Positions 49,801-53,252 of a DNA stretch of 64,000 nt are shown here, one piece after another. Below the pieces are notes generated by a model. That model had not been told where the DNA came from. It was given only the letters and a program-made list of their open reading frames with translations, and did not search any database. Numbering within the stretch: the stretch's first letter is position 1; each line of letters starts with the position of its first letter. Origin of the DNA: Hyposmocoma kahamanoa (Eukaryota > Arthropoda > Insecta > Lepidoptera > Cosmopterigidae); NCBI RefSeq assembly GCF_003589595.1, contig NW_020653766.1, positions 3,650,058 through 3,714,057 of the forward strand, in the 5' to 3' direction. The translations under genes and the position numbers were made by a program.

Positions 49801-51205
49801 CGAACTCACGTGCAGCTGTGGTGAAGAAATCAACATTTAAGAAAAAAAAACAATGGAAAAAAAGTATTACGTGAATAGTAGTTTGATTCTAAAAGATAAT
49901 ATTTATTTAAGGAACCTGTACCTTCTCCACGTGGCCTTTCTATTATTAACACTGACATGTTTTGTTGTCTCTTTTCTTAAGGTGCTGTGCTTTAAAGACC
50001 AGAGCCCCAATGGTTATTGTAATTCCAGTACGACTCCACTGACATTGTATTGCAATTATGACAATATTTGTTATTCTTCTAAAATTTAGTTGCAATGGCA
50101 GTTGAGTCTCAATAGTGCCAGTGGAAGGGCAGTGATGGTATTAATTCACTCAATCACTAATGCCGGGTTCACGAGTCTTTGACTTGCGTTTTTACTTGGT
50201 TGCTTGACTCGCTTCGCACATACGCAAGGATCTGTCGCGTACGCGCCGGTAGGACTGTTCACGAGTCGCTCGCTTGCGCCGGCCGCTTGCTTTATGTCAG
50301 TTTGATATATCTACGCAAGCAACAATGAACGTTTGCGGTGGACAGCTCCACTGGCCAATGACAGAGCAGCAGCCGGTTCGAGAGTGTCGACAACCAAACA
50401 AAGGCCAGGCGCCGCGCTTGCGCGCAAGTTTCTCCGCAACGCAAAGCGGAAGATTCGTAAACGCCTTTGCGCGGAAAGTAGATGCCGTGTACCCAGTCAA
50501 CGCAAGCAAGCGAAAAACGCTCGTGAGCCCGGCATAACGATGGATGTGGCTATACCAAAACTACAATGAAGATTACCACGCATATCTTAGTTTTTATCTC
50601 TTTTTTTTACAATACCAAGTGACGGGACGAACAAGTCGTGCGCCTGGTGGTAAACGACACACCTATCCATAACAGTTGCAGTGCCACTCAGAGCTTTAAA
50701 TTATAAAGATCTTATAGGCACAGCCACTGCGCCCGTCACCCTGAGACATAAGTTGACAAGTCACATGTGCCTGTAATTTCACCAGCACCTCTACCCTTCA
50801 AAACCGGAACGCAGCAATGCTCACATTACTGCTTGGCGGCAGAAATAGGTAAGGTGGCAGTACTACCCTGGACGAACTCTTTCACAAGGAGCTAAATTAT
50901 ATAATAATAATTAAAATAAGCAGATTTGGGGCTCTGAAGGTCATTGCCACTGCACCCATCACCCAGAGACATAAAGATGACAAGTCCCAAGTGAGTCTGT
51001 AGTTTCACAAACATCCTTGCCCTTCAAAACCGGAACGCAGTAAAGCTCACATTACTGCTTGGCACAAGAAAAAATATTTAAAAAAGTTACTAGAGAAAAA
51101 ACACTCACTAAACAGATTTTGCCGTTCCAGGATCGAACGTGACACACAGAGGTAACCACACGCCTTTCCAGTAAAAACCTGACTGCTGCGGTATGCCGGA
51201 TACAC
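13691..51205 (-). CDS. MON2: MON2 homolog (Golgi/endosome trafficking scaffold), C-terminal 1193 codons in 28 exons
   Basis: MON2 is a large peripheral membrane protein of the trans-Golgi/endosome, related to BIG/GBF Arf-GEFs but without a Sec7 domain. It is known to act in endosome-to-Golgi transport with the DOPEY flippase system. Twenty-eight minus-strand exons translate to a collinear match to the family, from the segment before the DGYGISVAY motif to the C-terminal end. The N-terminal DCB and HUS regions (about 500 residues in the human protein, from memory) are not in the window. All junction phases agree and the summed coding length is 3584 nt, ending in TAG at 13691-13693. Landmarks include [43 protein letters not shown] and [11 protein letters not shown]. 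The frame is intact, so the gene looks functional. The largest intron is 33876-41391. Family identity is very sure; exact borders are by eye. Confidence 0.96.
14252..14364 (-). CDS. MON2: MON2 exon w27
   Basis: TTACAG acceptor and GTGAGA donor. It encodes [20 protein letters not shown] and then [12 protein letters not shown], matching the family segment with FVLKAVSTL. The first base completes Arg with the last two bases of w26, which fixes the GC donor of that exon. Confidence 0.94.
14472..14712 (+). repeat. Dispersed non-coding element (GTCGTCAATTG family)
   Basis: Shares TTCTGCCAAATCATTAG, GGTGTCGTCAATTG, ATCGACCAGTTT and CATATTTAATTACCGA with 28640-28835 (same strand). A reverse-oriented relative is at 42365-42530. 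All three lie in MON2 introns. Probably a MITE or SINE remnant. Confidence 0.65.
14773..14872 (-). CDS. MON2: MON2 exon w26 (GC donor)
   Basis: Acceptor TTTTCAG. It encodes [20 protein letters not shown] and ends DNAEPLPR. The donor is CCCAG|GCAAGT, a GC-AG intron. The nearby GT (CAA|GTACAC, three bases further) would give phase 0 and break the frame of w27. Confidence 0.92.
15283..15592 (+). repeat. 290-bp dispersed repeat, nearly full copy
   Basis: Consensus order: GAGCTCCTTGTGAAAGAGTT, a truncated middle, GGTGACATCACAGGCACA, GGACTTGTCAACTTATGTC, GACAGGCGCAGTGGCA, GAGTGGCACTGCA and ACACGACTTGTTTGTCCCGT. The family has at least 14 copies or pieces here on both strands, the most abundant repeat in the window. 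No coding capacity and no tRNA A/B boxes seen. Class unknown. Confidence 0.75.
15746..15853 (-). CDS. MON2: MON2 exon w25
   Basis: Encodes [20 protein letters not shown], the strongly conserved acidic/CFETLLQFS block near the C-terminus. Borders CTTACAG and GTGAGT; phases fit w24 and w26. Confidence 0.95.
15890..16030 (+). mobile_element. tRNA-derived SINE, family 1
   Basis: Head CTGCCGCAGTGGCCGAACGG contains an A-box, and GGTTCGATTCC is a perfect B-box. The body starts GGGAGAAATATTTATATGGC. The copy is short at its 3' end. Confidence 0.8.
16484..16615. repeat. Fragment of the 55745-56452 foldback element
   Basis: Shares GCATAAGTGGA, CGTCAAACATG and TTATTGCTCCATTAGATACA with the arm of the foldback element near 56 kb. 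Confidence 0.6.
16616..16745 (-). mobile_element. tRNA-derived SINE, family 2
   Basis: On the minus strand it carries GTGACTTAGTTGGCACAAC (A-box) and GGTTCGAATCC (B-box). Other copies: 31770-31985, 38300-38420, 38600-38755, 47490-47625 and 51230-51425. Confidence 0.75.
17051..17122 (+). other. tRNA-like cloverleaf (SINE head or tRNA pseudogene)
   Basis: Ends CGACCCG and CGGGTCG form a 7-bp acceptor stem. The D arm is GCTT/GAGC, the anticodon arm ATACT/AGTAT with loop ACGGTGC (apparent anticodon GGT), and the T arm is GTGGG/CCCAT with a G-T end pair. Position 33 is C instead of T, and the T loop TTGAAGT lacks the invariant C. The following TTTCTATGTGTTCGATCTT is the tail of SINE family 2. It is therefore more likely a SINE head than a working tRNA gene. 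Confidence 0.55.
17248..17405 (-). CDS. MON2: MON2 exon w24
   Basis: Encodes [20 protein letters not shown] and later [18 protein letters not shown], aligning with the VVQLISNEIL segment of MON2. Borders GGTCAG and GTAAGT. GC-rich relative to its flanks. Confidence 0.93.
17520..17745 (+). mobile_element. tRNA-derived SINE, family 1 (long copy)
   Basis: CCTCCGTGGCCGAATGGTTA (A-box) and GGTTCGATTCC (B-box), then GGGAGAAATATTTGTATGGC, GAGTTTGGGTGTAATTTGTG and GTCCATGGCACCCGCAACAC. This is the clearest copy of the family body. Confidence 0.85.
17752..17905 (+). mobile_element. LINE C-terminal zinc-knuckle fragment
   Basis: Decodes to [20 protein letters not shown], a C-x5-H-x4-C pattern (ETAEHVL..C style) found at the end of several insect non-LTR reverse transcriptases. 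Short and isolated. Confidence 0.45.
18240..18690. repeat. Host repeat of the 18349 MITE, related to 39480-39615
   Basis: Flanking blocks such as GCGCCCTTCGATTCGAGAAC and GAATCGGGGTCCTG recur at 39480-39615 without the MITE. Confidence 0.6.
18349..18631 (+). mobile_element. MITE with 31-bp terminal inverted repeats and 8-bp target duplication
   Basis: Ends CATTGACTTACAATTATATG and its near-complement CATTTACTTGTAAGTCAATG. The flanks are AATGGAAC at 18341-18348 and AATGGAAC at 18632-18639, a perfect 8-bp duplication. A shorter relative in the opposite orientation is at 63617-63844. An 8-bp duplication fits hAT or P superfamily elements. Confidence 0.88.
18870..19022 (-). repeat. 290-bp dispersed repeat, internally deleted copy
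   Basis: Keeps AAGATCCGAGGGATACTGCC, ATTTCACCAGCATCCTTA and GGCAGAAATAGGTAAGGTGG. It abuts MON2 exon w23 within about 20 bases. Confidence 0.65.
19044..19147 (-). CDS. MON2: MON2 exon w23
   Basis: Encodes [20 protein letters not shown] and then [14 protein letters not shown], matching the GLPVAR...FEDFLF segment. TTCCAG acceptor and GTAAGT donor. Confidence 0.95.
19258..19865. mobile_element. About 600-bp TIR element (family M600), empty-site copy
   Basis: Ends share GTCTG...TTTGAAG...AAAATGACA in inverted orientation. Related copies are at 47905-48725 and 63264-64000. An 18-bp perfect hairpin (arms TGTGTTTTTAATACACAT, loop CTCCT) at 19495-19535 is unique to this copy. The segment GAAATGTACATGAC near 19604 is the unoccupied site of the MITE found in the 63-kb copy. 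Confidence 0.7.
19970..20068 (-). CDS. MON2: MON2 exon w22
   Basis: Thirty-three codons, phase 0 at both ends. It starts [18 protein letters not shown] and ends QIASLLLQ. It joins w21 (VLPQLLQ) and w23 ([10 protein letters not shown]), as the family requires. Borders CGTAG and GTAAGT. Confidence 0.9.
20632..20802 (-). CDS. MON2: MON2 exon w21 (Ala-rich, GC-rich)
   Basis: Encodes [20 protein letters not shown], an Ala-rich helix and [10 protein letters not shown]. It corresponds to the segment ending in VDLYQKT...VLQNIIK in vertebrates and is more diverged than its neighbours. The phase-0 acceptor is either GAGCAG before 20802 or CGAG before 20805. The donor GTTGGC is weak. GC content is very high compared with the surrounding intron. 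Confidence 0.82.
21068..21210 (+). mobile_element. tRNA-derived SINE, family 1, degraded
   Basis: Retains GGGAGAAATATTTATATGGC and GGTTGTCTATGTGTGTGTCC. The tRNA head is mostly lost. Confidence 0.65.
21770..21917 (-). CDS. MON2: MON2 exon w20
   Basis: Uses acceptor TTACTAG at 21918-21919, giving [20 protein letters not shown] and later [12 protein letters not shown] closer CTGCAG would break the phase with w19 and was rejected. Donor GTAGGT. Confidence 0.92.
22285..22475. repeat. Foldback element
   Basis: TTACCTCGACGTTT at the left is answered by AAACGTCGAGGTAA at the right. Inner blocks AATGTCCATGTTCTCGAA and TTCGAGACAATGGACGTT, and GGCAGGTGTCA and TGACACCCGCC, also pair. No coding. Confidence 0.75.
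22983..23085 (-). CDS. MON2: MON2 exon w19
   Basis: Encodes [20 protein letters not shown], aligned with the FLTALIQIFPALYQHIK motif of the family. Borders TCTCCAG and GTAAGT. Confidence 0.94.
23422..23712 (+). repeat. 290-bp dispersed repeat
   Basis: Nearly complete consensus from GAGCTCCTTGTAAAAGAGTT to CTTCGTCTCGTCACT. Confidence 0.75.
23916..24072 (-). CDS. MON2: MON2 exon w18
   Basis: Encodes [20 protein letters not shown], a GGVLQRR linker and [19 protein letters not shown], matching [11 protein letters not shown] and the WWAAWNTW segment. Borders CTTCCAG and GTGAGT. Its first ~67 bases and acceptor have a diverged copy at 36310-36390. Confidence 0.95.
24497..24631 (-). CDS. MON2: MON2 exon w17
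   Basis: Encodes [20 protein letters not shown] and then [14 protein letters not shown], matching LTLAGVARIFNTRRYLL...DFSRAW. Forty-five codons in phase 0; borders CCTCAG and GTGAGA. Confidence 0.95.
24705..24980 (-). repeat. Foldback-type repeat (CCCGAAACGTCGG family)
   Basis: 24748-24884 is the reverse complement of 27715-27852 with about six mismatches by eye. It lies in the intron between w16 and w17. Other relatives: 32553-32745 (self-complementary), 36220-36315 and 46660-46735. Confidence 0.8.
25010..25170 (+). repeat. Dispersed repeat shared with 11820-12005
   Basis: Carries GAGGTTTCCATCACTAAGTA and TTTTCATACAAATTGCTGTA; it ends about 20 bases before exon w16. Confidence 0.65.
25192..25299 (-). 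CDS. MON2: MON2 exon w16
   Basis: Encodes [20 protein letters not shown] followed by AETQ, matching ILIHHSRDTAEKQWAETW. Phase 0; borders TTACAG and GTGAGT. Confidence 0.95.
26075..26217 (-). CDS. MON2: MON2 exon w15
   Basis: Encodes [20 protein letters not shown] and [14 protein letters not shown], the conserved [22 protein letters not shown] block. Borders TTTTAG and GTGATG; the donor is weak at +5. Confidence 0.94.
27209..27353 (-). CDS. MON2: MON2 exon w14
   Basis: Encodes [20 protein letters not shown] and later [14 protein letters not shown], matching WNISDYFF...CLWLCLYAKL. Borders TACCAG and GTAAGT. Confidence 0.95.
27715..27852 (+). repeat. Foldback-type repeat, inverted partner of 24748-24884
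   Basis: Contains TGGTTTGCATTAATATTAGA, GGGACCTGTAAAGAGCCCGA and GTTTGAAAAAACAAATATAG. It lies in the intron between w13 and w14. Confidence 0.8.
27852..28106. mobile_element. Tc1/mariner-type MITE, 255 bp
   Basis: Inverted ends share about 30 bases, including CCGGACACATAATTCGAG and CCACCTCGCATTT, exactly complementary at the two sides. TA dinucleotides flank at 27850-27851 and 28107-28108. Empty of coding. Confidence 0.85.
28640..28835 (+). repeat. GTCGTCAATTG-family element
   Basis: Second copy of the repeat at 14472-14712; it ends near the donor side of exon w13. Confidence 0.65.
28904..29066 (-). CDS. MON2: MON2 exon w13
   Basis: Encodes [20 protein letters not shown] and then [13 protein letters not shown], matching ESLIRTAFQCLQLVVTDFL...QELNISLTSIGLL. 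Borders TTACAG and GTGAGT. Confidence 0.95.
30345..30545 (-). mobile_element. tRNA-derived SINE, family 1
   Basis: Minus-strand head TGCCTCCGTGGCCAAATGGT with B-box GGTTCGATTCC; the tail has the CACACACTCAACACGGCC end. It stops about 55 bases from exon w12. Confidence 0.85.
30602..30777 (-). CDS. MON2: MON2 exon w12
   Basis: Encodes [38 protein letters not shown] and [12 protein letters not shown], matching [22 protein letters not shown]. Borders TTTTAG and GTATTA. Confidence 0.94.
31141..31245 (-). mobile_element. Truncated SINE family 1 with hairpin end
   Basis: The SINE body ends in a perfect inverted duplication: GTGAGTTTGGGTGTAAA (31141-31157) and its complement (31161-31177) around CAT. 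Confidence 0.7.
31350..31460 (-). CDS. MON2: MON2 exon w11
   Basis: Encodes [20 protein letters not shown] and then [17 protein letters not shown], matching [20 protein letters not shown]. Phase 0; borders TTCCAG and GTGAGT. Confidence 0.95.
31770..31985 (-). mobile_element. tRNA-derived SINE, family 2
   Basis: B-box GGTTCGAATCC and A-box region TTTAGTTGGTATAGC on the minus strand; the tail includes AACTCCACTAG. Confidence 0.75.
32253..32390 (+). repeat. 290-bp dispersed repeat, partial
   Basis: GTTCAGGGAAGTACTGCCAC to CACAACTTGTTCGTCC with an internal gap. Confidence 0.65.
32553..32745. repeat. Complete foldback unit (CCCGAAACGTCGG family)
   Basis: TTTTTCCGGATTTAAATCGC and GTATATTTGTTTTTTCAAAC on the left are answered by GTTTGAAAAAACAAATATAC and TTTAAATCCGGAAAAATA on the right, around a centre with GGGACCTGTAAAGGGCCC. 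Confidence 0.8.
33061..33162 (-). CDS. MON2: MON2 exon w10
   Basis: Encodes [20 protein letters not shown] and [14 protein letters not shown], nearly identical to the family motif. Phase 0; borders TTACAG and GTAATT. Confidence 0.96.
33748..33875 (-). CDS. MON2: MON2 exon w9
   Basis: Encodes [20 protein letters not shown] and [18 protein letters not shown], one of the most conserved MON2 blocks. Borders TTCCAG and GTACGT. It follows the largest intron. Confidence 0.97.
33938..35381 (-). mobile_element. Defective mariner with a palindromic insert
   Basis: Left end GGCGCACTATACGTTTCCGG and right end CCGGAAACTTATAATGCGCC form imperfect inverted repeats bordered by TA at 33936-33937 and 35382-35383. 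On the minus strand, 35083 to 34800 decodes [20 protein letters not shown] and CSQWIPHNL. After the insert at 34605-34780, the frame resumes with ITSDETWI and [20 protein letters not shown]. Catalytic-region fragments follow in shifted frames. Without the insert the element is about 1.27 kb, normal for mariner. It sits in the intron between w8 and w9. Confidence 0.9.
34605..34780. mobile_element. Palindromic MITE inside the mariner
   Basis: Ends AGGTTCGTATTC and GAATACGACCCT are inverted repeats flanked by TA on both sides. The inside holds further complementary blocks around CTCAAGTCAGGACTTGAG. It interrupts the mariner frame between GASN and LVWD. Relative of 5466-5516. Confidence 0.85.
36220..36315 (+). 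repeat. Foldback-family fragment
   Basis: GCGTATATTTGTTTTTCAAA and AAAGGCCCGAAATG; it directly precedes the MON2 exon-w18 copy. Confidence 0.6.
36310..36390 (+). pseudogene. Inverted copy of the MON2 exon w18 5' part with splice acceptor
   Basis: The sequence TTTACTTTTCTAG then GTGTCAGTAGC and TTTAAAATCATTCCAAGAGG matches the intron end and first ~67 bases of exon w18 with about 85% identity by eye. It lies on the opposite strand, inside the w8-w9 intron. Because the intron-side acceptor was copied too, it arose from DNA and not mRNA. Homology stops at about 36390. Confidence 0.85.
36522..36730 (+). mobile_element. tRNA-derived SINE, family 1
   Basis: CTGCCTCCGTGGTCGAACGG head, B-box GGTTCGATTCC, body through GTCCATGGCTCCCACGATAC. 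Confidence 0.85.
36786..37037. mobile_element. TIR MITE, about 250 bp
   Basis: Left TATACAGAGTTTTTTTAATT and right AATGGGAC...: the ends TATACAG(A/T)GTTTTTTTAAT and GGACA are inverted complements. No coding. Confidence 0.7.
38175..38755 (-). repeat. 290-bp repeat fragment followed by two SINE family 2 pieces
   Basis: 38175-38300 is a reverse copy of the 290-bp repeat. 38300-38420 and 38600-38755 are reverse SINE family 2 pieces, the second with GATTTGAACCAACG in place of the B-box consensus. Confidence 0.6.
39480..39615. repeat. Repeat shared with 18240-18690
   Basis: GAACGTTTAATTCGAAAGTA, CGCCCTTCGATTTGAG and GAATCGGGTTCCTGA; the unoccupied counterpart of the MITE-bearing copy. Confidence 0.6.
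39775..40030 (-). mobile_element. jockey-like LINE 3' end (copy B)
   Basis: Same blocks as 165-625, including TCTAACACGTAGTCTTCAAT. It is cut off at 40030 by a plus-strand LINE fragment. Confidence 0.7.
40031..40222 (+). mobile_element. LINE ORF2 C-terminal fragment
   Basis: Decodes to [20 protein letters not shown] and then [19 protein letters not shown], a pattern known from the C-terminus of insect reverse transcriptases (LGRRL...ISIAIQRGNAASIMGT). Confidence 0.6.
40350..41290 (-). mobile_element. RTE-type LINE fragment split by another LINE tail
   Basis: Minus strand 41250-41050 carries a DTFKMW / YRRMLYIS remnant of an MW.YRR motif. 40612-40350 carries [12 protein letters not shown] and LIMMGKVE, hallmarks of RTE-type C-termini. 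The intervening 40613-41049 holds an AT-rich LINE 3' tail and a TAGTG/CAGTG tandem repeat at about 40990-41036. Both coding pieces are frameshifted. Confidence 0.6.
41392..41503 (-). CDS. MON2: MON2 exon w8
   Basis: Encodes [20 protein letters not shown] and then [12 protein letters not shown], matching [12 protein letters not shown]...TTAVMTDLP. Borders TTGAAG and GTAAAA. Confidence 0.95.
41765..42010 (+). repeat. ACCGACCTCAAA family repeat
   Basis: CATCTATTTGTCAAGTTTTA, GGATTCATCCTCTAG and AAATTTAAATGGGACCAATA. It ends with AAAGTCGGTTAGTTAAAA, complementary to the family start. Confidence 0.7.
42365..42530 (-). repeat. GTCGTCAATTG-family element, reverse copy
   Basis: GGCAAAACATCTAATTATAA, TTCATTATGGCCAATCGGAG and AATGGCAGAATAGTTTTCAA mirror 28640-28835. 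Confidence 0.6.
42555..42695 (+). repeat. Repeat with empty site for the 50161 MITE
   Basis: ATTGCAATTATGATAATATT and GTAGCAGTGATGGCA...TCACTAACGAT recur at 50025-50160, where TCACTAA is interrupted by a 374-bp element. Confidence 0.75.
42700..43089. other. Unassigned intronic stretch
   Basis: A moderately GC-rich block at 42734-42905 has an open frame on the plus strand but no recognised domain; the rest is AT-rich. Confidence 0.3.
43090..43437 (+). mobile_element. LINE 3' end with TTCTA tail
   Basis: A non-coding run ends AATAAATGGATTCTATTCTA, a short-period tail typical of non-LTR 3' ends. A GTTGAGTGGATCC phrase resembles GTTGGGCCC in 56040-56290. A similar TTCTA tail on the minus strand occurs at 59755-59800. 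Confidence 0.5.
43537..43670 (-). CDS. MON2: MON2 exon w7
   Basis: Encodes [20 protein letters not shown] and [11 protein letters not shown], matching TSKNIQCMRTLLNLAHCHG...LATLQHL. Borders GCTCAG and GTTAGT. Confidence 0.95.
43790..44048 (-). repeat. 290-bp dispersed repeat
   Basis: AAGTGACGGGACGAACAAGT, GCAAAGATCCGAGGGGCACT and ATGTGCCTGTAATTTCACCA in order. Confidence 0.8.
44705..44882 (-). repeat. 290-bp repeat, left member of a head-to-head pair
   Basis: GTGACGGGACGAACAAGTCG to GAGATATGTCTCAGTTGACA in reverse orientation. Confidence 0.75.
44886..45190 (+). repeat. 290-bp repeat, right member of a head-to-head pair
   Basis: ACCTCCTTGTGAAAGAGTTC to ACACGACTTGTTCGTCTCGT in forward orientation, about 115 bases from exon w6. 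Confidence 0.75.
45307..45499 (-). CDS. MON2: MON2 exon w6 (GC-rich)
   Basis: Encodes [20 protein letters not shown], an insect-specific linker with [13 protein letters not shown], then [15 protein letters not shown]. It matches [21 protein letters not shown]...QQVVAVGQPL. The donor GTCAGT at 45305-45306 is fixed by phase with w7. Third positions are almost all G or C, which produces long shadow frames on both strands. Confidence 0.93.
46022..46141 (-). CDS. MON2: MON2 exon w5
   Basis: Encodes [20 protein letters not shown] and then [16 protein letters not shown], matching ACWCGLLAALSLLLDAS...TENILKAELTMA. Forty codons in phase 0; borders TTGCAG and GTAAGA. Confidence 0.95.
46215..46450 (+). 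repeat. ACCGACCTCAAA family repeat
   Basis: AAACCAACCTCAAAAG, GGAAAGTGCGCGAAACCGGA and TTTTTTAAAGTCAGTTAAAA; it lies between w5 and w4. Confidence 0.7.
46499..46629 (-). CDS. MON2: MON2 exon w4 (polar linker)
   Basis: Encodes [20 protein letters not shown] and later [10 protein letters not shown]. This is the low-complexity acidic linker that precedes the CWCGL block in the family. Sequence itself is poorly conserved; phase and position support it. Borders TTCCAG and GTAAGT. Confidence 0.88.
47490..47625 (+). mobile_element. tRNA-derived SINE family 2, 3' portion
   Basis: AGACGTTGGTTCGAATCC (B-box) and AACTAATGGAGTAATTTCAC tail. Confidence 0.65.
47667..47743 (-). CDS. MON2: MON2 exon w3 (polar linker)
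   Basis: Encodes [20 protein letters not shown] and INNQK, part of the same variable acidic linker. Borders TTTCAG and GTAATT; phases join w2 and w4 without a stop. Confidence 0.85.
47905..48725. mobile_element. M600 element interrupted by a SINE
   Basis: GTTTGTCTTTCTTGAAGACC at one end and GTCTTCAAAAATACTC at the other are inverted. The inside matches 63264-64000 and 19258-19865 in reverse order. The SINE at 48455-48680 splits the block GCAACACTTT|TGCACAATGAACTGTCA. Confidence 0.75.
48455..48680 (+). mobile_element. tRNA-derived SINE, family 1, inserted in M600
   Basis: CTGCCTCCGTGGCCTAACGG head, GTCCGATTCC B-box variant, tail of TTATTATTATTATTATT. Flanks ACTTTG and ACTTTTG look like an imperfect target duplication. 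Confidence 0.85.
48824..48952 (-). CDS. MON2: MON2 exon w2
   Basis: Encodes [20 protein letters not shown] and [18 protein letters not shown], matching [22 protein letters not shown]. Borders TTACAG and GTAAAT. Confidence 0.95.
   Translation of the reverse strand, partial: YRNARPHGSTDYTRRLRYLSGVRLSHGGDKVNRYHCRGERVF
49045..49420. other. GC-rich intronic island around an AT run
   Basis: Repeated CCGCGCGGT / GCGGCCGC / GGCGGCCACGCGG words, some in inverted orientation, at 49050-49275. TATATA runs follow, then a third GC-rich block GGTAACCGGGCGGTCGCC near 49397. Possibly a MITE cluster. No gene seen. Confidence 0.4.
50161..50534. mobile_element. GC-rich MITE, PIF/Harbinger-like, TAA target duplication
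   Basis: Ends TGCCGGGTTCACGAG and CTCGTGAGCCCGGCA are inverted repeats. TAA flanks both sides (50158-50160 and 50535-50537). The same host repeat without insertion is at 42555-42695, reading TCACTAACGAT. A 3-bp TAA duplication fits PIF/Harbinger. Open frames inside are by-products of GC-rich sequence. Confidence 0.88.
50608..50897 (-). repeat. 290-bp dispersed repeat, full copy
   Basis: AAGTGACGGGACGAACAAGT through TTTCACAAGGAGCT. One of the best preserved copies. Confidence 0.8.
50920..51068 (-). repeat. 290-bp dispersed repeat, partial
   Basis: Carries GGGGCTCTGAAGGTCATTGCC to ATTACTGCTTGGCAC fragments, adjacent to exon w1. Confidence 0.65.
51109..51205 (-). CDS. MON2: MON2 exon w1 (first exon in window)
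   Basis: Encodes [20 protein letters not shown] and joins w2 as SVY-IEMLDR, matching [23 protein letters not shown]. Borders TTTACAG and GTGAGT. It begins with two bases of a split codon, so an upstream exon must exist; none was found in 51206-64000. Confidence 0.92.
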
Positions 51206-51229
51206 CTGTAAACAACAACATAATTTTTT

Positions 51230-51425
51230 TTATTGAATTGATATTCAGTTATTTTTTGTGAAACTACTCGACTAGTTTGCTATAATTATTAACACAAAGA
51301 TGGAACACTTAGAAAAAATTCCTTCGATCCGGCCGGATTCGAACCGTCGTCTTCTAGCAAACCGTGTCAGACACTATGCCAACTAAGCCACGGAACGAGC
51401 AGGCGGACTTCACAAAGTTTATTAT
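51230..51425 (-). mobile_element. tRNA-derived SINE, family 2
   Basis: B-box GGTTCGAATCC and GTGGCTTAGTTGGCATAGT on the minus strand. It lies 25 bases upstream of exon w1. Confidence 0.8.
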
Positions 51426-51544
51426 GTACTTGTTGTCCTAAGTTTCGTCTTTCCTCTACTATCTTTTAATTTATTTCCTATATTCATACTTTATTTTTCT
51501 TTTTCCTTTAAAAGTGTATAAGTATTTGATATTATTATTTATTT

Positions 51545-52440
51545 ACTCTCTCTCTAACTCTTTCAACTAACATGGAAACCACAGGTTGATTCAATATGTG
51601 CAAAGCTGAGTGGATTTGTATTTGGTTTACAGCGTCTAACGCACATATGTGATCAGACGACTGCCTTGATGGCCTACCATGCATTTGTCTGCTCAAGCTT
51701 GCGGTATGGCCTCATTATCTGGGGGAACAGCGTAGGGATAAGCTGTGTATTTGCTATCCAGAAAAAGTGTGTCAGAGCTAGAGTGTACAGTAGGTCCGCT
51801 CGAATCGTGTAGACCGTTTTTTAGAAAGCTAAATCTTCTAACGCTTCCCGCCATGTACGTATATCAGGTATGCATGTTTGTTAAAAAAAACTTGGTCTTA
51901 TTTACTAGGAAACGTGAAGTATGTAATTTTTTAGCTAGATATCCAAACCGCATAGCTGGCCCCTCCCATAAGACTACTTGCTTTTATAGGAATTGCTATA
52001 ACATGTCCATACAAATATGTATATAAATGCTTTGCCTGCAGCTATCGCAGATTTACCTATAAAAATATTTAACAAAAAGTTATTTGATTTGCTATGTGAT
52101 CTGTGTTTATACGATATCAAAGATTTTTTTATAATAAAAAGATATTGACATTTTGTTTGTATTTGGCATTTTGTTTATATTTGTGCTGTTATTACTTCTA
52201 TGATATTGTTTAATTTATGATGTTGTTGCTGTTGCTATTTATTGGCATTTTTACTTAATTTTATATGACATTGCTTATTTGACAAATTGTATAATTTTAA
52301 TTTATGACATTATTTAACCTCAATTTATTTTAATATTTGCGTGCCAGTATCTGGTGCAACACGTGTTCTTGACACCTTGTATAATAATATCTTTTCTTAC
52401 CGTGTTTGCTTGCGAATAAATATTTCATTTCATTTCATTA
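51545..52440 (+). mobile_element. jockey-like LINE, RT C-terminal part and 3' end
   Basis: Decodes CDQTTALMAYHAFVCSSLRY, GLIIWGNSVG and IQKKCVRA. After a frame change it reads CRPFFRKLNLLTLPAMYVYQ and FVKKN, then NALPAAIADLPIKIFNKKL and YDIKDFF. This order is the familiar end of jockey-clade reverse transcriptases. A 3' UTR follows, ending AATAAATATTTCATTTCATT with an ATTTC-type tail. 5'-truncated and frameshifted. Confidence 0.8.
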
Positions 52441-52499
52441 TTGTTATGTGTGTGTTAAAATTATTTGTATGTTCATGTATATCTATCTACTTCTATTTT

Positions 52500-52710
52500 A
52501 ATAATTACTTATTATGTAGTGAGTGAGTATGATGATATTCTTTGGTTGCACCCCTTATCCCAAATGTCTATCCTAAGGTTACCTGGAAGAAGTTGCTACA
52601 TAGCAATAAGGCCACCTGTTGCACAGTAACACTACTACTATGAGTCTTAAACTATTGTATTTTAACAGTAATCTAATGAGCAATAAAGAACATTTCATTC
52701 ATTCATTATT
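52500..52710 (+). mobile_element. LINE 3' UTR with CATT tail
   Basis: AGGTTACCTGGAAGAAGTTG, AGCAATAAGGCCACCTGTTG and a terminal AATAAAGAACATTTCATTCA. Known phrase type of insect LINE 3' ends; no coding left. Confidence 0.55.
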
Positions 52711-53252
52711 AATAATTATAAAAAACAAGTTAATAGACCGCTTCTGTGTACTTCGATGACACAAATCCATGGTGGTAACCCATTTAGCTCATTCAGGTTG
52801 TTTCTAGCTATATTTGAAATGACAAATATATGCAAACATTTATTATAATTTTATATTGTTTCATGTTGGTGGAAATTTGTGAATGGCATTGAATTACTCA
52901 TATTTAAGTATACCATAATTGTATTATTTATCCGTGAATTTTCCTAAAATGTATAAATAAACAAATAATAATTATAAATATAAGCAAATTAGTAAATGAT
53001 AAATATATGCAAATATTTATTTACAAAAAGCAATCCCTAGAGTTCCTTGCTTACATCCTTCTCAGGGGAATCTGTATAATTTAGTAGATTTTAGTCAATG
53101 GAAATTGAAGATATTTGAATTTGAGCACTTGTTTAATTCCTGTGTATGTTTGTGGACCTATTATTTAAAATGACAACCTCAGAGGCCCAACGGTTTATAC
53201 TGTGGGCGCTGTATGAGGAGGTCCCGGTGGGACTAAATTGAGGAATGTTTTT

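Noticed and set aside
50274..50569. Overlapping frames of 70-87 codons
   Set aside because: They lie inside the GC-rich TAA-flanked MITE and share no protein signature.
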